Positions 36,723 through 45,843 are shown, counted from the first letter of the stretch. The stretch: DNA of 64,000 nt from an uncultured Desulfatiglans sp. (GCA_900498135.1 LR026961.1:4375552-4439551); one strand, 5' to 3'. Made by a program: numbers and translations. Notes: a model not told the origin generated them from the sequence alone.

Positions 36723-39700
36723 ATGACCAGGAATAAAGAGCGTCTATATAAAGTCATCGTGATCGGGGCCAATCCTGCCGGCATTTTGGCGACCAACAAA
36801 CTGGCCGAAATGGGGATCCCGGTCACCCTGGTGGACCGGGAGGCGGACCTGGACGGAAAGCTTTCGTCCGAACATTGGCGCCTGCCCTGCGGCGTGCCCT
36901 TGAACTTCGCGCACCGGCCCGGTCTGCTCCGCATCCTCCGAAACCAGGCGATCCAGTGCCTCCTCCCCGCCGAGGTCGTCTCCCTCAAGCACACTCCGCA
37001 GGGTTTCAAGGCCCATCTGCGCCTCGAAGCCACCTACACGGACCCGGCGCGATGCACCCTCTGCGGGCGCTGTGCCGAGGTCTGTCCGGTACTCGTCCCG
37101 GACGGTGCGAGGCCGATCCGCTTCACCGGGCGTAACATGCTCCCGGGCCGCATCCTCATCGAGAAGCGGCAGACGCCGCGCTGCCAGATCCATTGTCCTC
37201 TCGGCGTCAACGCCCAGGCCTACATCGCCCTGGCGGCGGCGGGCCGCTATGCCGAGGCCCTGCAGGTCGTCCGGGATGAAAACGTGCTTCCGGGGATCTG
37301 CGGCCGGGTGTGCACCCACCCCTGCGAAGAGGCCTGTCGCCGCGGCGAATTGGACGAGCCGATCGCCATCCGCGACATCAAGCGTTTTCTGGCCGACTAT
37401 GAAATTGCTGCGGGCACGATGCCCGCCCCGCACCGGAGCGACGGGAGCAGCGGGAGGGTCGCCGTGGTCGGGTCCGGACCGGCCGGCCTGGCGGCCGCCG
37501 CAGAGGCCGCCCGCCTGGACTACGAGGTCACTGTCTTCGAGCGCGAACCGGAACCCGGCGGCCTGCTCCGGTACGGCATCGGCCCCCATCGCCTGCCGCG
37601 CGCCATCCTCGATTATGAACTGGACTACATCCGGCGGATGGGCGTCGTCTTCGAAACCACACGACCCGTGGCATTCGAAGACGGACTCGCCGAACTCCGG
37701 ACCGCCTTCGACGGGGTTATCGTCGCGGCAGGGTCCTGGAACGACCGGAGCCTCGGCGTACCGGGAGAGGACCTCGAAGGGGTCGAAGGCTGCCTTGCCT
37801 TCCTCCAGCGGGCCTACCGGCGCGGGATCACCGCCTTCGAGGATCGCGCAGCCGTTGTAGGCGACGGCAACGCGGCCTTCGATCTGGCCAGGGTGCTCCG
37901 GCGGATGGGCGCCGAGGTCACGCTGCTCTCCTGGTTCCCGAAAGAACTCATCCCTGCCGACCCACGCGAGGTCGAAGCGGCCGCAGAAGAAGGGGTGCAA
38001 ATCCTCGACCGCCTCCAGGTGACGGCGTTCGAGGGCAGCGACGGGAAGCTCCACGTGCTCCGGTGCCGCCCCACCGAACCAGGGAAACCGGACCCGCAGG
38101 GCATCCCGTGGCCGGTGATCGTCCCGGATGCCGAACCCGTTCTCCTGCCCTTCGATCGGGCCTTTATCGCGATCGGGCAGAAGGGGGGCTTCCCGGAACA
38201 CTCGCCGGCCGGAGAACAAGGCTCCGGCCTCCCCATCCTCGAAACGACCCCCGCCGGTCTGATCGCGGCGGACCCGTCAGCCCGCACATCGATCCCTTTT
38301 GTGTACGCTGCGGGGGATGCCGTTGCGAGCCCCGGATCGGTCGTCTCCGCCATGGCCGCCGGCAAAACGGCCGCCAGAACGCTGCATCTCGATCTGAAAG
38401 GCAAGGACGCCGCACCGCATCGGACCGCGCGCCCGGAAGACCTGGACTACCGGCCGATACCGCCCGAGATCCCTTCGCTTGCCCGCCCCACCATGCCGGA
38501 GAGGCAGCCGGCCGCTCGCAGCAAGAGCTTCGATGAGGTGGCGCTGGGCTTGAGCGCCGAGCAGGCTGCCTCCGAGGCAGGCCGCTGTCTTCAGTGCGGG
38601 CTTTGCTCGGAATGCCTCCTGTGCGTGGAGGCCTGCCGGGGAATCGACGCGATCCGGCACGGCCAAAGGGCCGAGGACCTGGTCGAACAGGCCGGCGCGG
38701 TGATTTTAGCGGACCCCGACATGGTCCCGGAGGTCAAGGGCTTGGACGTCATCCGGGCCTATGGCCCGAAGTCGGCGCGCCCGAACGTCTTCGACATGAT
38801 GACCCGGGGCTTCGATGCCGCGGCCCAGGCCGTCCTTTTGCTGAGCAGCTCGGCCCGCTCGCTCCGGGGACGGGGTTTGAGCTTCTCGCCTCCAGACCCT
38901 GAGCTTGCACGCGACGTGCGCATCGGGGTCTTCGTATGCCGTTGCAACGGGAGCCTCGGCTGGCTTCCCGAGATGGACCGGTTCGTGCTCGAACTCCCCG
39001 AGCGGGAGAACGTCGTCTTCAGCACGCTGATCGATTCGGCCTGCGTGCCGGAGGGAGGCGCGGAGATCGTTCACACCATCCGCGAGAAGGGGATCACCCG
39101 GGTCGTGCTCGCCTCCTGCGTCTGCTGCCCCCTCAACTTCGTCTGCAGCGCGTGCACCGATCAGCGCACCCGCCTCAAGCAGGCCCTTTTCGACGGGACC
39201 GGCATCAGCCGCTCGATGGTCGAGACCTGCAACCTGCGCGGCGAGGCCCTGCGGTTCCTGAAGCAGAACGACCTAGAGACCGCCTTCGAGCGCTTTCAGG
39301 GCCTTCTCGACCGCTCCATCCACCGCGCGGCGCGTCTGAAGGCCCTCCCGGCGCCCGCCAGGCATTACAATTTTGCGACCGCCGTCGTGGGCGAGTCGGA
39401 GGCGGCCTTTCAAAGCGCCAGGATCCTGGCCGATTCAGGCCTGGAGGTCTTCATGTTCGGGAGCATGGAGAGCCCGCTCTCGGATCGGGCCATCCACCCG
39501 AACATCCACTGGTTCAAGGGCTCCCGCGTGACCGGATTGACCGGCAGCCTCGGGAACTTCCAGCTTTTTGTCGCCACCGACGGATTCGAGAAGACGCTTC
39601 AGGTCGGAGCCGTCATCCTGGGGGAAAAATCGCGCCGCATGATCCCCTATGTCCCTCAGAAAGGGCTCCCCCATCGCATGGTGCAGTCCTCCATGCAGAG

Positions 39701-40124
39701 CGAAGCCGGTGCGGATCTCCCGTTTCTCTACCCCGGCGCAACCTCCGTTTCAGGACTCTTCCTGGCCAATCCGCCGGATATCCGCGTTTCGGAGCGGAAA
39801 AAGGGGGCGGCGGCCGCGGTGCTCGCCGCCGCCGTCATGCCCCGCGGCCCTCGTGCCAGCCGCGGATACACCGTCATGGTCCACAAGGATTACTGCCGCG
39901 GTTGCGGGCGCTGCCTCGATGTGTGCCCGCATCAGGCCATCCATTTTGAGGCGAACCTGGTCGGAGGCCGGCACGCTGTCGTCGATGAGGCCCTGTGCAA
40001 GGGATGCGGCCTGTGCATCTCCGTCTGCCCGTCTCAGGCCGCCGACAGCCCCTACCGGGACCACGGCTACCTCGTCCAGTTGTTGGAAGAGGTCCTGACA
40101 CAGGAAAAAACCACCTCGGTTTAA
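36723..40124 (+). CDS. Giant multidomain Fe-S flavoprotein (GltD-like plus HdrA-like domains)
   Basis: 1133 residues, soluble. In order: an FAD-type Rossmann region (VIGANPAGILATNKLAEMG, 11-29) with ferredoxin motif CTLCGRCAEVCP (about 110); a GltD/DPYD-type Fe-S domain (CQIHCPLGVN, about 154; ICGRVCTHPCEEACRRG, about 198); FAD (VAVVGSGPAGLAAAAEAARL, about 244) and NAD(P) (VVGDGNAAFDLARVL, about 379) sites; CLQCGLCSECLLCVEAC (about 622); an HdrA-like region (GVFVCRCNGSLGW, about 735; SCVCCPLNFVCSACTDQR); and a C-terminal 2x[4Fe-4S] ferredoxin (CRGCGRCLDVCP, CKGCGLCISVCP; about 1059-1105). It could link ferredoxin from KorDABC with NAD(P)H and Hdr modules. The exact reaction is inferred. BamE-like proteins are distant analogues. 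Confidence 0.85.
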   Translation: MTRNKERLYKVIVIGANPAGILATNKLAEMGIPVTLVDREADLDGKLSSEHWRLPCGVPLNFAHRPGLLRILRNQAIQCLLPAEVVSLKHTPQGFKAHLRLEATYTDPARCTLCGRCAEVCPVLVPDGARPIRFTGRNMLPGRILIEKRQTPRCQIHCPLGVNAQAYIALAAAGRYAEALQVVRDENVLPGICGRVCTHPCEEACRRGELDEPIAIRDIKRFLADYEIAAGTMPAPHRSDGSSGRVAVVGSGPAGLAAAAEAARLDYEVTVFEREPEPGGLLRYGIGPHRLPRAILDYELDYIRRMGVVFETTRPVAFEDGLAELRTAFDGVIVAAGSWNDRSLGVPGEDLEGVEGCLAFLQRAYRRGITAFEDRAAVVGDGNAAFDLARVLRRMGAEVTLLSWFPKELIPADPREVEAAAEEGVQILDRLQVTAFEGSDGKLHVLRCRPTEPGKPDPQGIPWPVIVPDAEPVLLPFDRAFIAIGQKGGFPEHSPAGEQGSGLPILETTPAGLIAADPSARTSIPFVYAAGDAVASPGSVVSAMAAGKTAARTLHLDLKGKDAAPHRTARPEDLDYRPIPPEIPSLARPTMPERQPAARSKSFDEVALGLSAEQAASEAGRCLQCGLCSECLLCVEACRGIDAIRHGQRAEDLVEQAGAVILADPDMVPEVKGLDVIRAYGPKSARPNVFDMMTRGFDAAAQAVLLLSSSARSLRGRGLSFSPPDPELARDVRIGVFVCRCNGSLGWLPEMDRFVLELPERENVVFSTLIDSACVPEGGAEIVHTIREKGITRVVLASCVCCPLNFVCSACTDQRTRLKQALFDGTGISRSMVETCNLRGEALRFLKQNDLETAFERFQGLLDRSIHRAARLKALPAPARHYNFATAVVGESEAAFQSARILADSGLEVFMFGSMESPLSDRAIHPNIHWFKGSRVTGLTGSLGNFQLFVATDGFEKTLQVGAVILGEKSRRMIPYVPQKGLPHRMVQSSMQSEAGADLPFLYPGATSVSGLFLANPPDIRVSERKKGAAAAVLAAAVMPRGPRASRGYTVMVHKDYCRGCGRCLDVCPHQAIHFEANLVGGRHAVVDEALCKGCGLCISVCPSQAADSPYRDHGYLVQLLEEVLTQEKTTSV

Positions 40125-40164
40125 GGCGGCCGACGATCGCCGAGCGCCGGGAAAGCGAGCTTCG

Positions 40165-41793
40165 ATGAACGGAAAACCCCAGATAGAATCGCGCGCCACA
40201 CCCGTGCCGGGTCCAGCGCGCAGCATCATCCTTTTCCTCTGCAGTTGGGGGCCGCACGCCGCTTTCCAGCGTCTTCAGGACGAATGCGCCCCGATTCCCG
40301 AAGCCGTCAAGATGGTCCGAATTCCCTGCACGGGGCGGATCACCAAGGCGCTTCTGTTCAAACCCTTCGAGATGGGCGCCGACGGGGTCGCGCTCATCGG
40401 GTGCCACGAAGGAACATGCCGATACGGAAGCGGGACGAAGGCCGCACGGGCCAACGTCCGTGACACCTGCGAGATCCTGGATCTCCTCGGCCTCGGGGCC
40501 ACCCGGCTCCGCCTGGGGCTCTTTCTGCCCGACGACTCCGCCGGGTTGCTCCAATTCCTCCGGCAGTTTTCAGACGATATCCAGTCTCTCGACAAGAGCC
40601 CGGTGGCGCCCAATCCCCTCCCGGTGGTGCAGGGCGATCCGACCCCCGCCCTCAACCAGGTTCTTCGGGAATACGACGTCTACGCCTGCCAGGACTGCGG
40701 CAAGTGCTCCTCGGCCTGCCCCCTGACCCTGGCCGGAAAGACCTTTTCACCTCGCTCCACCGCCAACGCCCTGATTGCAGGCCAATGGGACGATGAGGGT
40801 GTCCGCCGCGACATCTGGTCCTGCCTGACCTGTGGACTGTGCTCGGACCGCTGCCCTTCGGCCGTCAACTTTCCGGGGTTCGTCCGGGAAGTCCGCCGGA
40901 TACTCCTCGCCCACGGGCTCGGAGGACACGAAGCCCACGGGGGCTTCTTCCAATCCCTGAGCCGCACCATGACCAGCCCGGAACTCCGGATCCGTCACTG
41001 GAGCTGGCTTCCGAACGACATCCAGACGGATCCGCAAAGCAAGGTCCTGTTTTTCGGGGGATGCGCGCCCTACTTCGACATCTTTTTCCGTACCCACCTC
41101 GGGGTGACGACCCGTGATATCCTCGTGGACAGCCTCCGGCTCCTGAACTTCTTCGACATCCACCCGGCGCTCCTGGATGCGGAGAGGTGCTGCGGGCACG
41201 ACCTGTACTGGAGCGGAGACCAGGAGAACTTTCTGAAGCTCGCCCGCCTGAACGTCGATGCCATCCGCGCCGCCGGGGTGGAAGAAGTCATTGTCTGCTG
41301 TCCCGAAGGGTACCGGACCTTCTCCCATGACTACCCCACCAACGGTGTGGAAACCCCCTTCAAAGTCACCCTGCTGATGGACTTCCTGGAGCGCGAGATC
41401 GACAAGGGAGCAGTGGGGTTCAAGCGGCTCAACCGGAGCCTCACTTTTCAGGATCCCTGCCGCCTGAGCCGCTTCGAGAAGAAGAGCGCCCTGCCCCGCA
41501 AGCTGATCGGACGTCTGGACTCCGCCGGCTTCGGAGAAATGCAGGAGCACGGCGGAGGGGCCATCTGCTGCGGCAACACCGCCTGGACCGGCTGCGACGC
41601 CTTCAGCAAGGCCCTGCAGGTCCACCGCCTGAGGCAGGCCCGTGCCACCGGCGCCGACCTGCTGGTGACGGCCTGCCCCAAGTGCCAGATCCATCTCCGC
41701 TGCGCCATGCAGGATCCCTTCGTAGGAGAATCCCTCGAGATGGAAACCGTGGATCTGACGACGCTGCTGGCACGAACCATCCGGTGGGAATGA
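40165..41793 (+). CDS. MvhD-HdrC-HdrB-like fusion, Fe-S electron-transfer protein
   Basis: 542 residues. An N-terminal MvhD-like domain (ILFLCSWGPHAAFQRL; IPCTGRITKALLFKPFEMGADGVALIGCHEGTCRYG, about 25-150); a HdrC-like pair of [4Fe-4S] motifs, CQDCGKCSSACP (about 175) and CLTCGLCSDRCPSAVNF (about 220); and a HdrB/HdrD-like part with two CCG-type repeats (ERCCGHD near 341 with VCCPEGY; GAICCGNTAW near 468 with ACPKCQ). Only the second repeat has the canonical CX2C end. In the MvhD domain the usual CNWC is CSWG, so one ligand is missing. It likely receives electrons from the adjacent HdrA; a disulfide or another acceptor is possible. Confidence 0.85.
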   Translation: MNGKPQIESRATPVPGPARSIILFLCSWGPHAAFQRLQDECAPIPEAVKMVRIPCTGRITKALLFKPFEMGADGVALIGCHEGTCRYGSGTKAARANVRDTCEILDLLGLGATRLRLGLFLPDDSAGLLQFLRQFSDDIQSLDKSPVAPNPLPVVQGDPTPALNQVLREYDVYACQDCGKCSSACPLTLAGKTFSPRSTANALIAGQWDDEGVRRDIWSCLTCGLCSDRCPSAVNFPGFVREVRRILLAHGLGGHEAHGGFFQSLSRTMTSPELRIRHWSWLPNDIQTDPQSKVLFFGGCAPYFDIFFRTHLGVTTRDILVDSLRLLNFFDIHPALLDAERCCGHDLYWSGDQENFLKLARLNVDAIRAAGVEEVIVCCPEGYRTFSHDYPTNGVETPFKVTLLMDFLEREIDKGAVGFKRLNRSLTFQDPCRLSRFEKKSALPRKLIGRLDSAGFGEMQEHGGGAICCGNTAWTGCDAFSKALQVHRLRQARATGADLLVTACPKCQIHLRCAMQDPFVGESLEMETVDLTTLLARTIRWE

Positions 41794-41875
41794 CAAACGC
41801 CCGTGTAGCGCGGCCTCGAAACCCGTGAGACATCCACGCAGCAAGTACTGAAACAACATAAGGACTGCCCGGAAT

Positions 41876-44023
41876 ATGGAAAACACTCTGGAAGCACGAA
41901 TGAAGGAAACGCCCGGAGGCAAACCGCGCATCGGCGTTTATGTCTGCCACTGCGGCCTCAACATCGCCCAGACGGTCGACTGCGGCCAGGTGGCCGAGGA
42001 AGCGGCGGCATGGGACGGCGTGGTCCTCGCCAAGGACATCGCTTACGCCTGCTCGGAGCCTGGACAGCAGCAGATCAAGACCGACATCCTCGAAAATGGA
42101 CTCGACCGGCTGGTGGTGGCATCCTGCTCTCCCAGGCTCCACGAGCCGACCTTCCGGCAAATGCTCCAGTCGATCGGGATCAACCCCTACCTGCTCGAGA
42201 TGGCGAATCTCCGCGAGCAGTGCAGTTGGGTGCACATGGGAGAGCGGCCGGCGGCCACGGCCAAGGCAATGGACCTCGTCAGGATGGCTGTCTCGCGTGT
42301 GCGCGAACTCGAACCGCTGACCGGCGAAACCCTGCCGCTGACCCGGCGCGCGCTCGTGATCGGCGGCGGCGTCGCCGGCATTCAGACGGCCCTCGACTTG
42401 GCCGACAATGACTTCGACGTGGTGCTGGTGGAAAAGCGGGGCTCGATCGGCGGGACCATGGCGCAACTCGACAAGACCTTTCCAACGATGGACTGTTCGA
42501 TCTGAATTCTCGGTCCGAAGATGACGGATGTCGGTCGACATCCCCGGATCACCCTCCACACCCTCAGTGAAGTCGTTGAGGTCAAAGGCTCCGTCGGAAA
42601 CTTCGACGTCAAAATCCTGAAAAAGGCCCGCTACGTCAACGAGAAGGAGTGCACCGCCTGCGGGGACTGCGCGAAGGTCTGCCCCGTGGTCCGCCCGGAT
42701 GAGTTCAACCTAGGCCTCTCCTCCCGCAAGGCCATCTTCTCGCCTTTTCCACAGGCCGTCCCGTCCGCTTACATGATCAATGTCAACGAGTGCCTCGGGC
42801 ACAACCCGGCCGTGTGCTCCAAATGCGTGGAGGCCTGCGTCAAGCACTGCATTGATTTCCGCATGTCGGACGAGGAGCGGGTGGAGCGCGTCGGCGCCAT
42901 CGTGGTGGCCACCGGACTCGAGGTCTATGACCCCACCGAGATGGATGAATATGGCTACACCCGCTTCGAAAACGTCTTGACGAGCCTTGAATTCGAACGG
43001 CTGGTGAATGCCGGCGGTCCGACCAAAGGCGAATTGATCCGCCCTACGGACCGGCGGCACCCGAAAACGATCGGCTTCATCCAGTGCGTCGGCTCGCGCT
43101 CCCTCAACAAAGGCGCCGGTTACTGCTCCAACATCTGCTGCATGAACACGATCAAGAGCACCCTCCTCATCAAGGAGCACGACCCCGAAGTGGAGGTCAA
43201 GGTCTTCTATATCGATATCCGCGCGTTTGGGAAGGGGTTCGAAGACCTTTACCGCCGCAGCCGGCGACTGGGTGTACAATACATCCGCGGACTTCCCGGA
43301 ACCGTGGAGGAAACCGAAGACCGGAGCCTCCGGGTGGCGGTCGAAAACACCGTGACGAGCCGGCTCGAGGTCCACGAACTCGACATGCTGGTCCTGGCCC
43401 TGGGGGTGAAACCCGCCACCAGCACGCAGCGGCTTCAGGAGATGCTCGGGCTTCAGCTGACGCCGGACGGCTTCTTCCTGGAGGCCCACCCGAAGCTTCA
43501 GCCGGTGGACGCCGCCACCCGCGGGGTCTTTTACGCGGGGTGCGCCGAGGGGCCGAAAGACATCAAGGAAAGCGTTACCCAGGCATCCGCCGCGGCCGCC
43601 CGGGCGATCCGTCTCCTGCACCGCGGTGAAATCACGACCGAACCCATCACATCGTTCATCCTCGCGGAGCAATGCAAGGCCTGCGGCCGCTGCGCCGAGG
43701 TCTGCCCCTACAACGCCATTACCGTCGATCCGAAGAAGAAGGCCCCGGCCGTGGTGAATACGGCGGCCTGCGCGGGGTGCGGCACCTGTGCGGCGGAATG
43801 CCCTTTCGACGCGATCGACATGAACCACTTCAGCGACCGGCAGATCACGGCCCAGATCGACACGCTGCTTGAAGCCGAGCCCTCCAACAAGATCCTGGTC
43901 TTCGCCTGCAACTGGTGCTCTTATGTGGGGGCAGATTTTGCAGGCGAAGCACAAAATGATTTCACCGGGATCTTGTTCAAGAATAGCGTCTATTTGAACA
44001 AGATCCCGGTGAAATCATTTTGA
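41876..44023 (+). CDS. hdrA: HdrA-like flavin subunit with in-frame UGA (selenocysteine)
   Basis: One 715-residue frame read through TGA at 42503-42505 (residue 210). The motif TMDCSI-U-ILGPKM has Cys at the U position in most HdrA proteins, and both halves are in the same frame. Features: GVYVCHCGLNIA at the start, FAD site VIGGGVAGIQTALDLADNDF (about 161), CTACGDCAKVCPVV (about 259), CVGSRSLNKGAGYCSNICCMN (about 404), CKACGRCAEVCP and CAGCGTCAAECP (about 600-645). HdrA is the flavin-based bifurcating subunit of heterodisulfide reductase-type complexes. The end (FACNWCSYVGADFAG then an unrelated tail) is the start of an MvhD domain cut by the 43901-44150 repeat. Confidence 0.88.
42503..42543 (+). 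promoter_or_regulatory. Selenocysteine UGA codon and candidate bacterial SECIS hairpin
   Basis: TGA at 42503-42505 is followed by a perfect 7-bp stem, GGATGTC (42526-42532) and GACATCC (42537-42543), closing a GGTC loop. The loop starts 27 nt after the UGA. A GGUC-containing apical loop a few tens of nucleotides after the codon resembles the E. coli fdhF SECIS recognised by SelB. Confidence 0.75.
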
Positions 44024-44150
44024 TCTTCGCCTGCAACTGGTGCTCTTATGTGGGGGCAGATTTTGCAGGCGAAGCACAAAATGATTTCACCGGGATCTTG
44101 TTCAAGAATAGCGTCTATTTGAACAAGATCCCGGTGAAATCATTTTGATC
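43901..44150. repeat. Two tandem 125-bp units with 43-bp fold-back arms, splitting hdrA-mvhD
   Basis: TTCGCCTGCAACTGGTGCTC starts at 43901, 44026 and 44151, an exact 125-bp period. Within a unit, 43938-43980 is the reverse complement of 43994-44036 apart from a 2-3 base mismatch, with a 13-bp spacer, so each unit can fold into a long hairpin. The sequence left of the arms ends ...YVGADFAG and that on the right reads RLFEQDPGEIILIFACNWCSYAGADYAG, so the two sides look like two slightly different MvhD-containing genes. Confidence 0.9.
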
Positions 44151-44591
44151 TTCGCCTGCAACTGGTGCTCCTATGCCGGGGCCGATTACGCCGGCGTGTC
44201 GCGGCTCCAGTATCCTTCCAACGTCAGGCTGATCCGCACCATGTGTTCGGGCCGCGTAGATGAGGATTTCATCTGGCGGGGGTTTCGCGCCGGCGCCCCG
44301 GTGATCCTCGTCAGCGGTTGCCATATCGGAGATTGTCATTATATTGATGCTAATCACTGGACGCTCAAACGGATCGAGAAGGTCCAGAAAAAGATGGCCC
44401 GCCTCGGGATCCGACCCGAAAGACTTCAACTCGAATGGATCAGTGCCGCCGAAGGGATCCGGTTCGCAGAGGTGATGCGGCGCATGGAATCCCTGCGGCG
44501 GACTGTAACGGCCGAAGAGATCTTTGCGACCATCGAGACCCTGAGCAAACCACGGGGCAAAGGGCAGTCGAGGCCGTTGCCGCCGCAATGA
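44145..44591 (+). CDS. MvhD-like [2Fe-2S] domain, detached from HdrA
   Basis: 148 residues: FACNWCSYAGADYAGVSRLQYP, IRTMCSGRVDEDF and SGCHIGDCHYIDANH hold the Cys ligands of the MvhD (methyl-viologen-reducing hydrogenase delta) domain that feeds electrons into HdrA. In many Desulfobacterota this domain is fused to the HdrA C-terminus, and the preceding hdrA frame ends inside the same motif. Here the only start is a TTG at 44145 inside a hairpin with no clear ribosome-binding site, and TAG blocks the frame at 44109. It may be a separately translated subunit, a broken fusion or an assembly artefact. Confidence 0.65.
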   Translation: MIFACNWCSYAGADYAGVSRLQYPSNVRLIRTMCSGRVDEDFIWRGFRAGAPVILVSGCHIGDCHYIDANHWTLKRIEKVQKKMARLGIRPERLQLEWISAAEGIRFAEVMRRMESLRRTVTAEEIFATIETLSKPRGKGQSRPLPPQ

Positions 44592-45532
44592 CCGGCTCCA
44601 TTCGTTTCTTCAATGTTTGTTCCGCCGCTGAATGCTGCGAGTTTTATACGAAGAGGTATCACAACGACATGATCAACGTCACTTGCCAGGAAACCGGAAC
44701 CGGCTCCCCCGTCGTCCGTGAGGCGATCGTAAAAGGAATCACCGTCGAAAACCTGCGGCGCATTGTCCAGGTCAATCTCCCGTTCCGCCTCTTTATCGAC
44801 GGGTACGGCGAAAGCTTCATTCAACAGGGCCTCAACCCGGAGATCGGCCTCGATGCCGCCGCCCTCGACCGCTTTCAACCGCGCGACTGCCTGCCGCTGG
44901 TACGGAAGCTTCAGGAGGCCGGTCGCACGATTACCTTGCACGCCCCGTTTACCGATCTGTCGCCCGGGTCGCCCGACGAAGCGATCCGCGATGTCACCCG
45001 CCGTCGATTCAGACAAATCCTCGAGTGGGTGGCGGTGTTCGAACCGAAGACCCTCGTCGCGCACGCAAATTACGACGTAACGCGCTACGGCCCTTTCAAG
45101 TGGGGCTGGCTCAAGCGAAGCGTCTCCTTCTGGAGGGCCCTTGCCGACAGGCTGAAAGGATCGCCCACCCGTTTGGTACTCGAAAACGTCTACGAGTGGA
45201 CCCCTGAAAACATGAAGCACATCTTCGAAGCCATCGATCACCCCGAGATCGGATTCTGCCTCGATGTCGGGCACCAGTCGGCTTTCGGGCACGCCCCTCT
45301 CGAACGCTGGGTGGACGTCATGGCCCCTTTCATCAGGCAGCTTCACCTTCACGACAATGACGGCCGAACCGACCAGCATCTTGCGATCGGGGCCGGCACC
45401 ATCGACTTCCCGGCCTTCTTCAAACTGTTGTCCAGTCTGCTCGCAACTCCTCCGGTGATCACCCTCGAGCCCCACCGCGAAGGCGATCTCGAACCGGCCC
45501 TTGAAGCGCTGAGCGTCCTTTGGCCCTGGTGA
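44588..45532 (+). CDS. Sugar phosphate isomerase/epimerase-like TIM barrel protein
   Basis: Up to 314 residues; the xylose-isomerase/AP-endonuclease-2 barrel begins near QVNLPFRLFIDGYGE. Metal-binding and family segments: LNPEIGLDAAALDRF, TLHAPFTDLSPGSP, LVAHANYD, LVLENVYEWTPENMKHIFEAI, IGFCLDVGHQSAFG, HLHDNDGRTDQHLAIGAGTIDFPAFF and TLEPHREGD. The ATG at 44588 overlaps the mvhD stop (ATGA), but the first roughly 55 residues (with several Cys) are not typical of the family, and ATG 44669 is an alternative. Substrate unknown. Confidence 0.8.
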   Translation: MTGSIRFFNVCSAAECCEFYTKRYHNDMINVTCQETGTGSPVVREAIVKGITVENLRRIVQVNLPFRLFIDGYGESFIQQGLNPEIGLDAAALDRFQPRDCLPLVRKLQEAGRTITLHAPFTDLSPGSPDEAIRDVTRRRFRQILEWVAVFEPKTLVAHANYDVTRYGPFKWGWLKRSVSFWRALADRLKGSPTRLVLENVYEWTPENMKHIFEAIDHPEIGFCLDVGHQSAFGHAPLERWVDVMAPFIRQLHLHDNDGRTDQHLAIGAGTIDFPAFFKLLSSLLATPPVITLEPHREGDLEPALEALSVLWPW

Positions 45533-45843
45533 GGGGAATCCGCCGCCGAAACTCCGCGGACGTTGAATTGACGGGGCGCATCTGTTAGACTGGAGCCGAC
45601 TCGGAAGCGCTCTTCCAGCGGCAGCCTGCGAAGTTTCGATCACAGGTCTGCGGGCGGGTTTTCTCTCCGACCGGGTTCGCCCCGTGCCTTCACTTTCTCT
45701 CGAAGAATGACGTGGGTTCCTGAACCCGTCGACTCACAGGGGCGCGTCCGAAAAGGGATCGGACGAGAGTGCAAAATATCCGGAAACCTCATTCCCCGGT
45801 TGTACCTGCCGCCGTTCCGGATATGTGAGGAGACAAAGGAACC
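45533..45843. other. Intergenic region with candidate promoter
   Basis: 311 bp before the DHH gene. A candidate sigma-70 site TTGAAT (45563-45568), 17 bp, TAGACT (45586-45591; 4 of 6 in each box) reads rightward. No RNA or repeat is recognised. Confidence 0.4.

Noticed and set aside
41876-42505. hdrA as a pseudogene broken by a TGA nonsense mutation
   Set aside because: The frame continues without shift, the TGA falls exactly on a conserved Cys position and a SECIS-like hairpin follows, so selenocysteine is far more likely.
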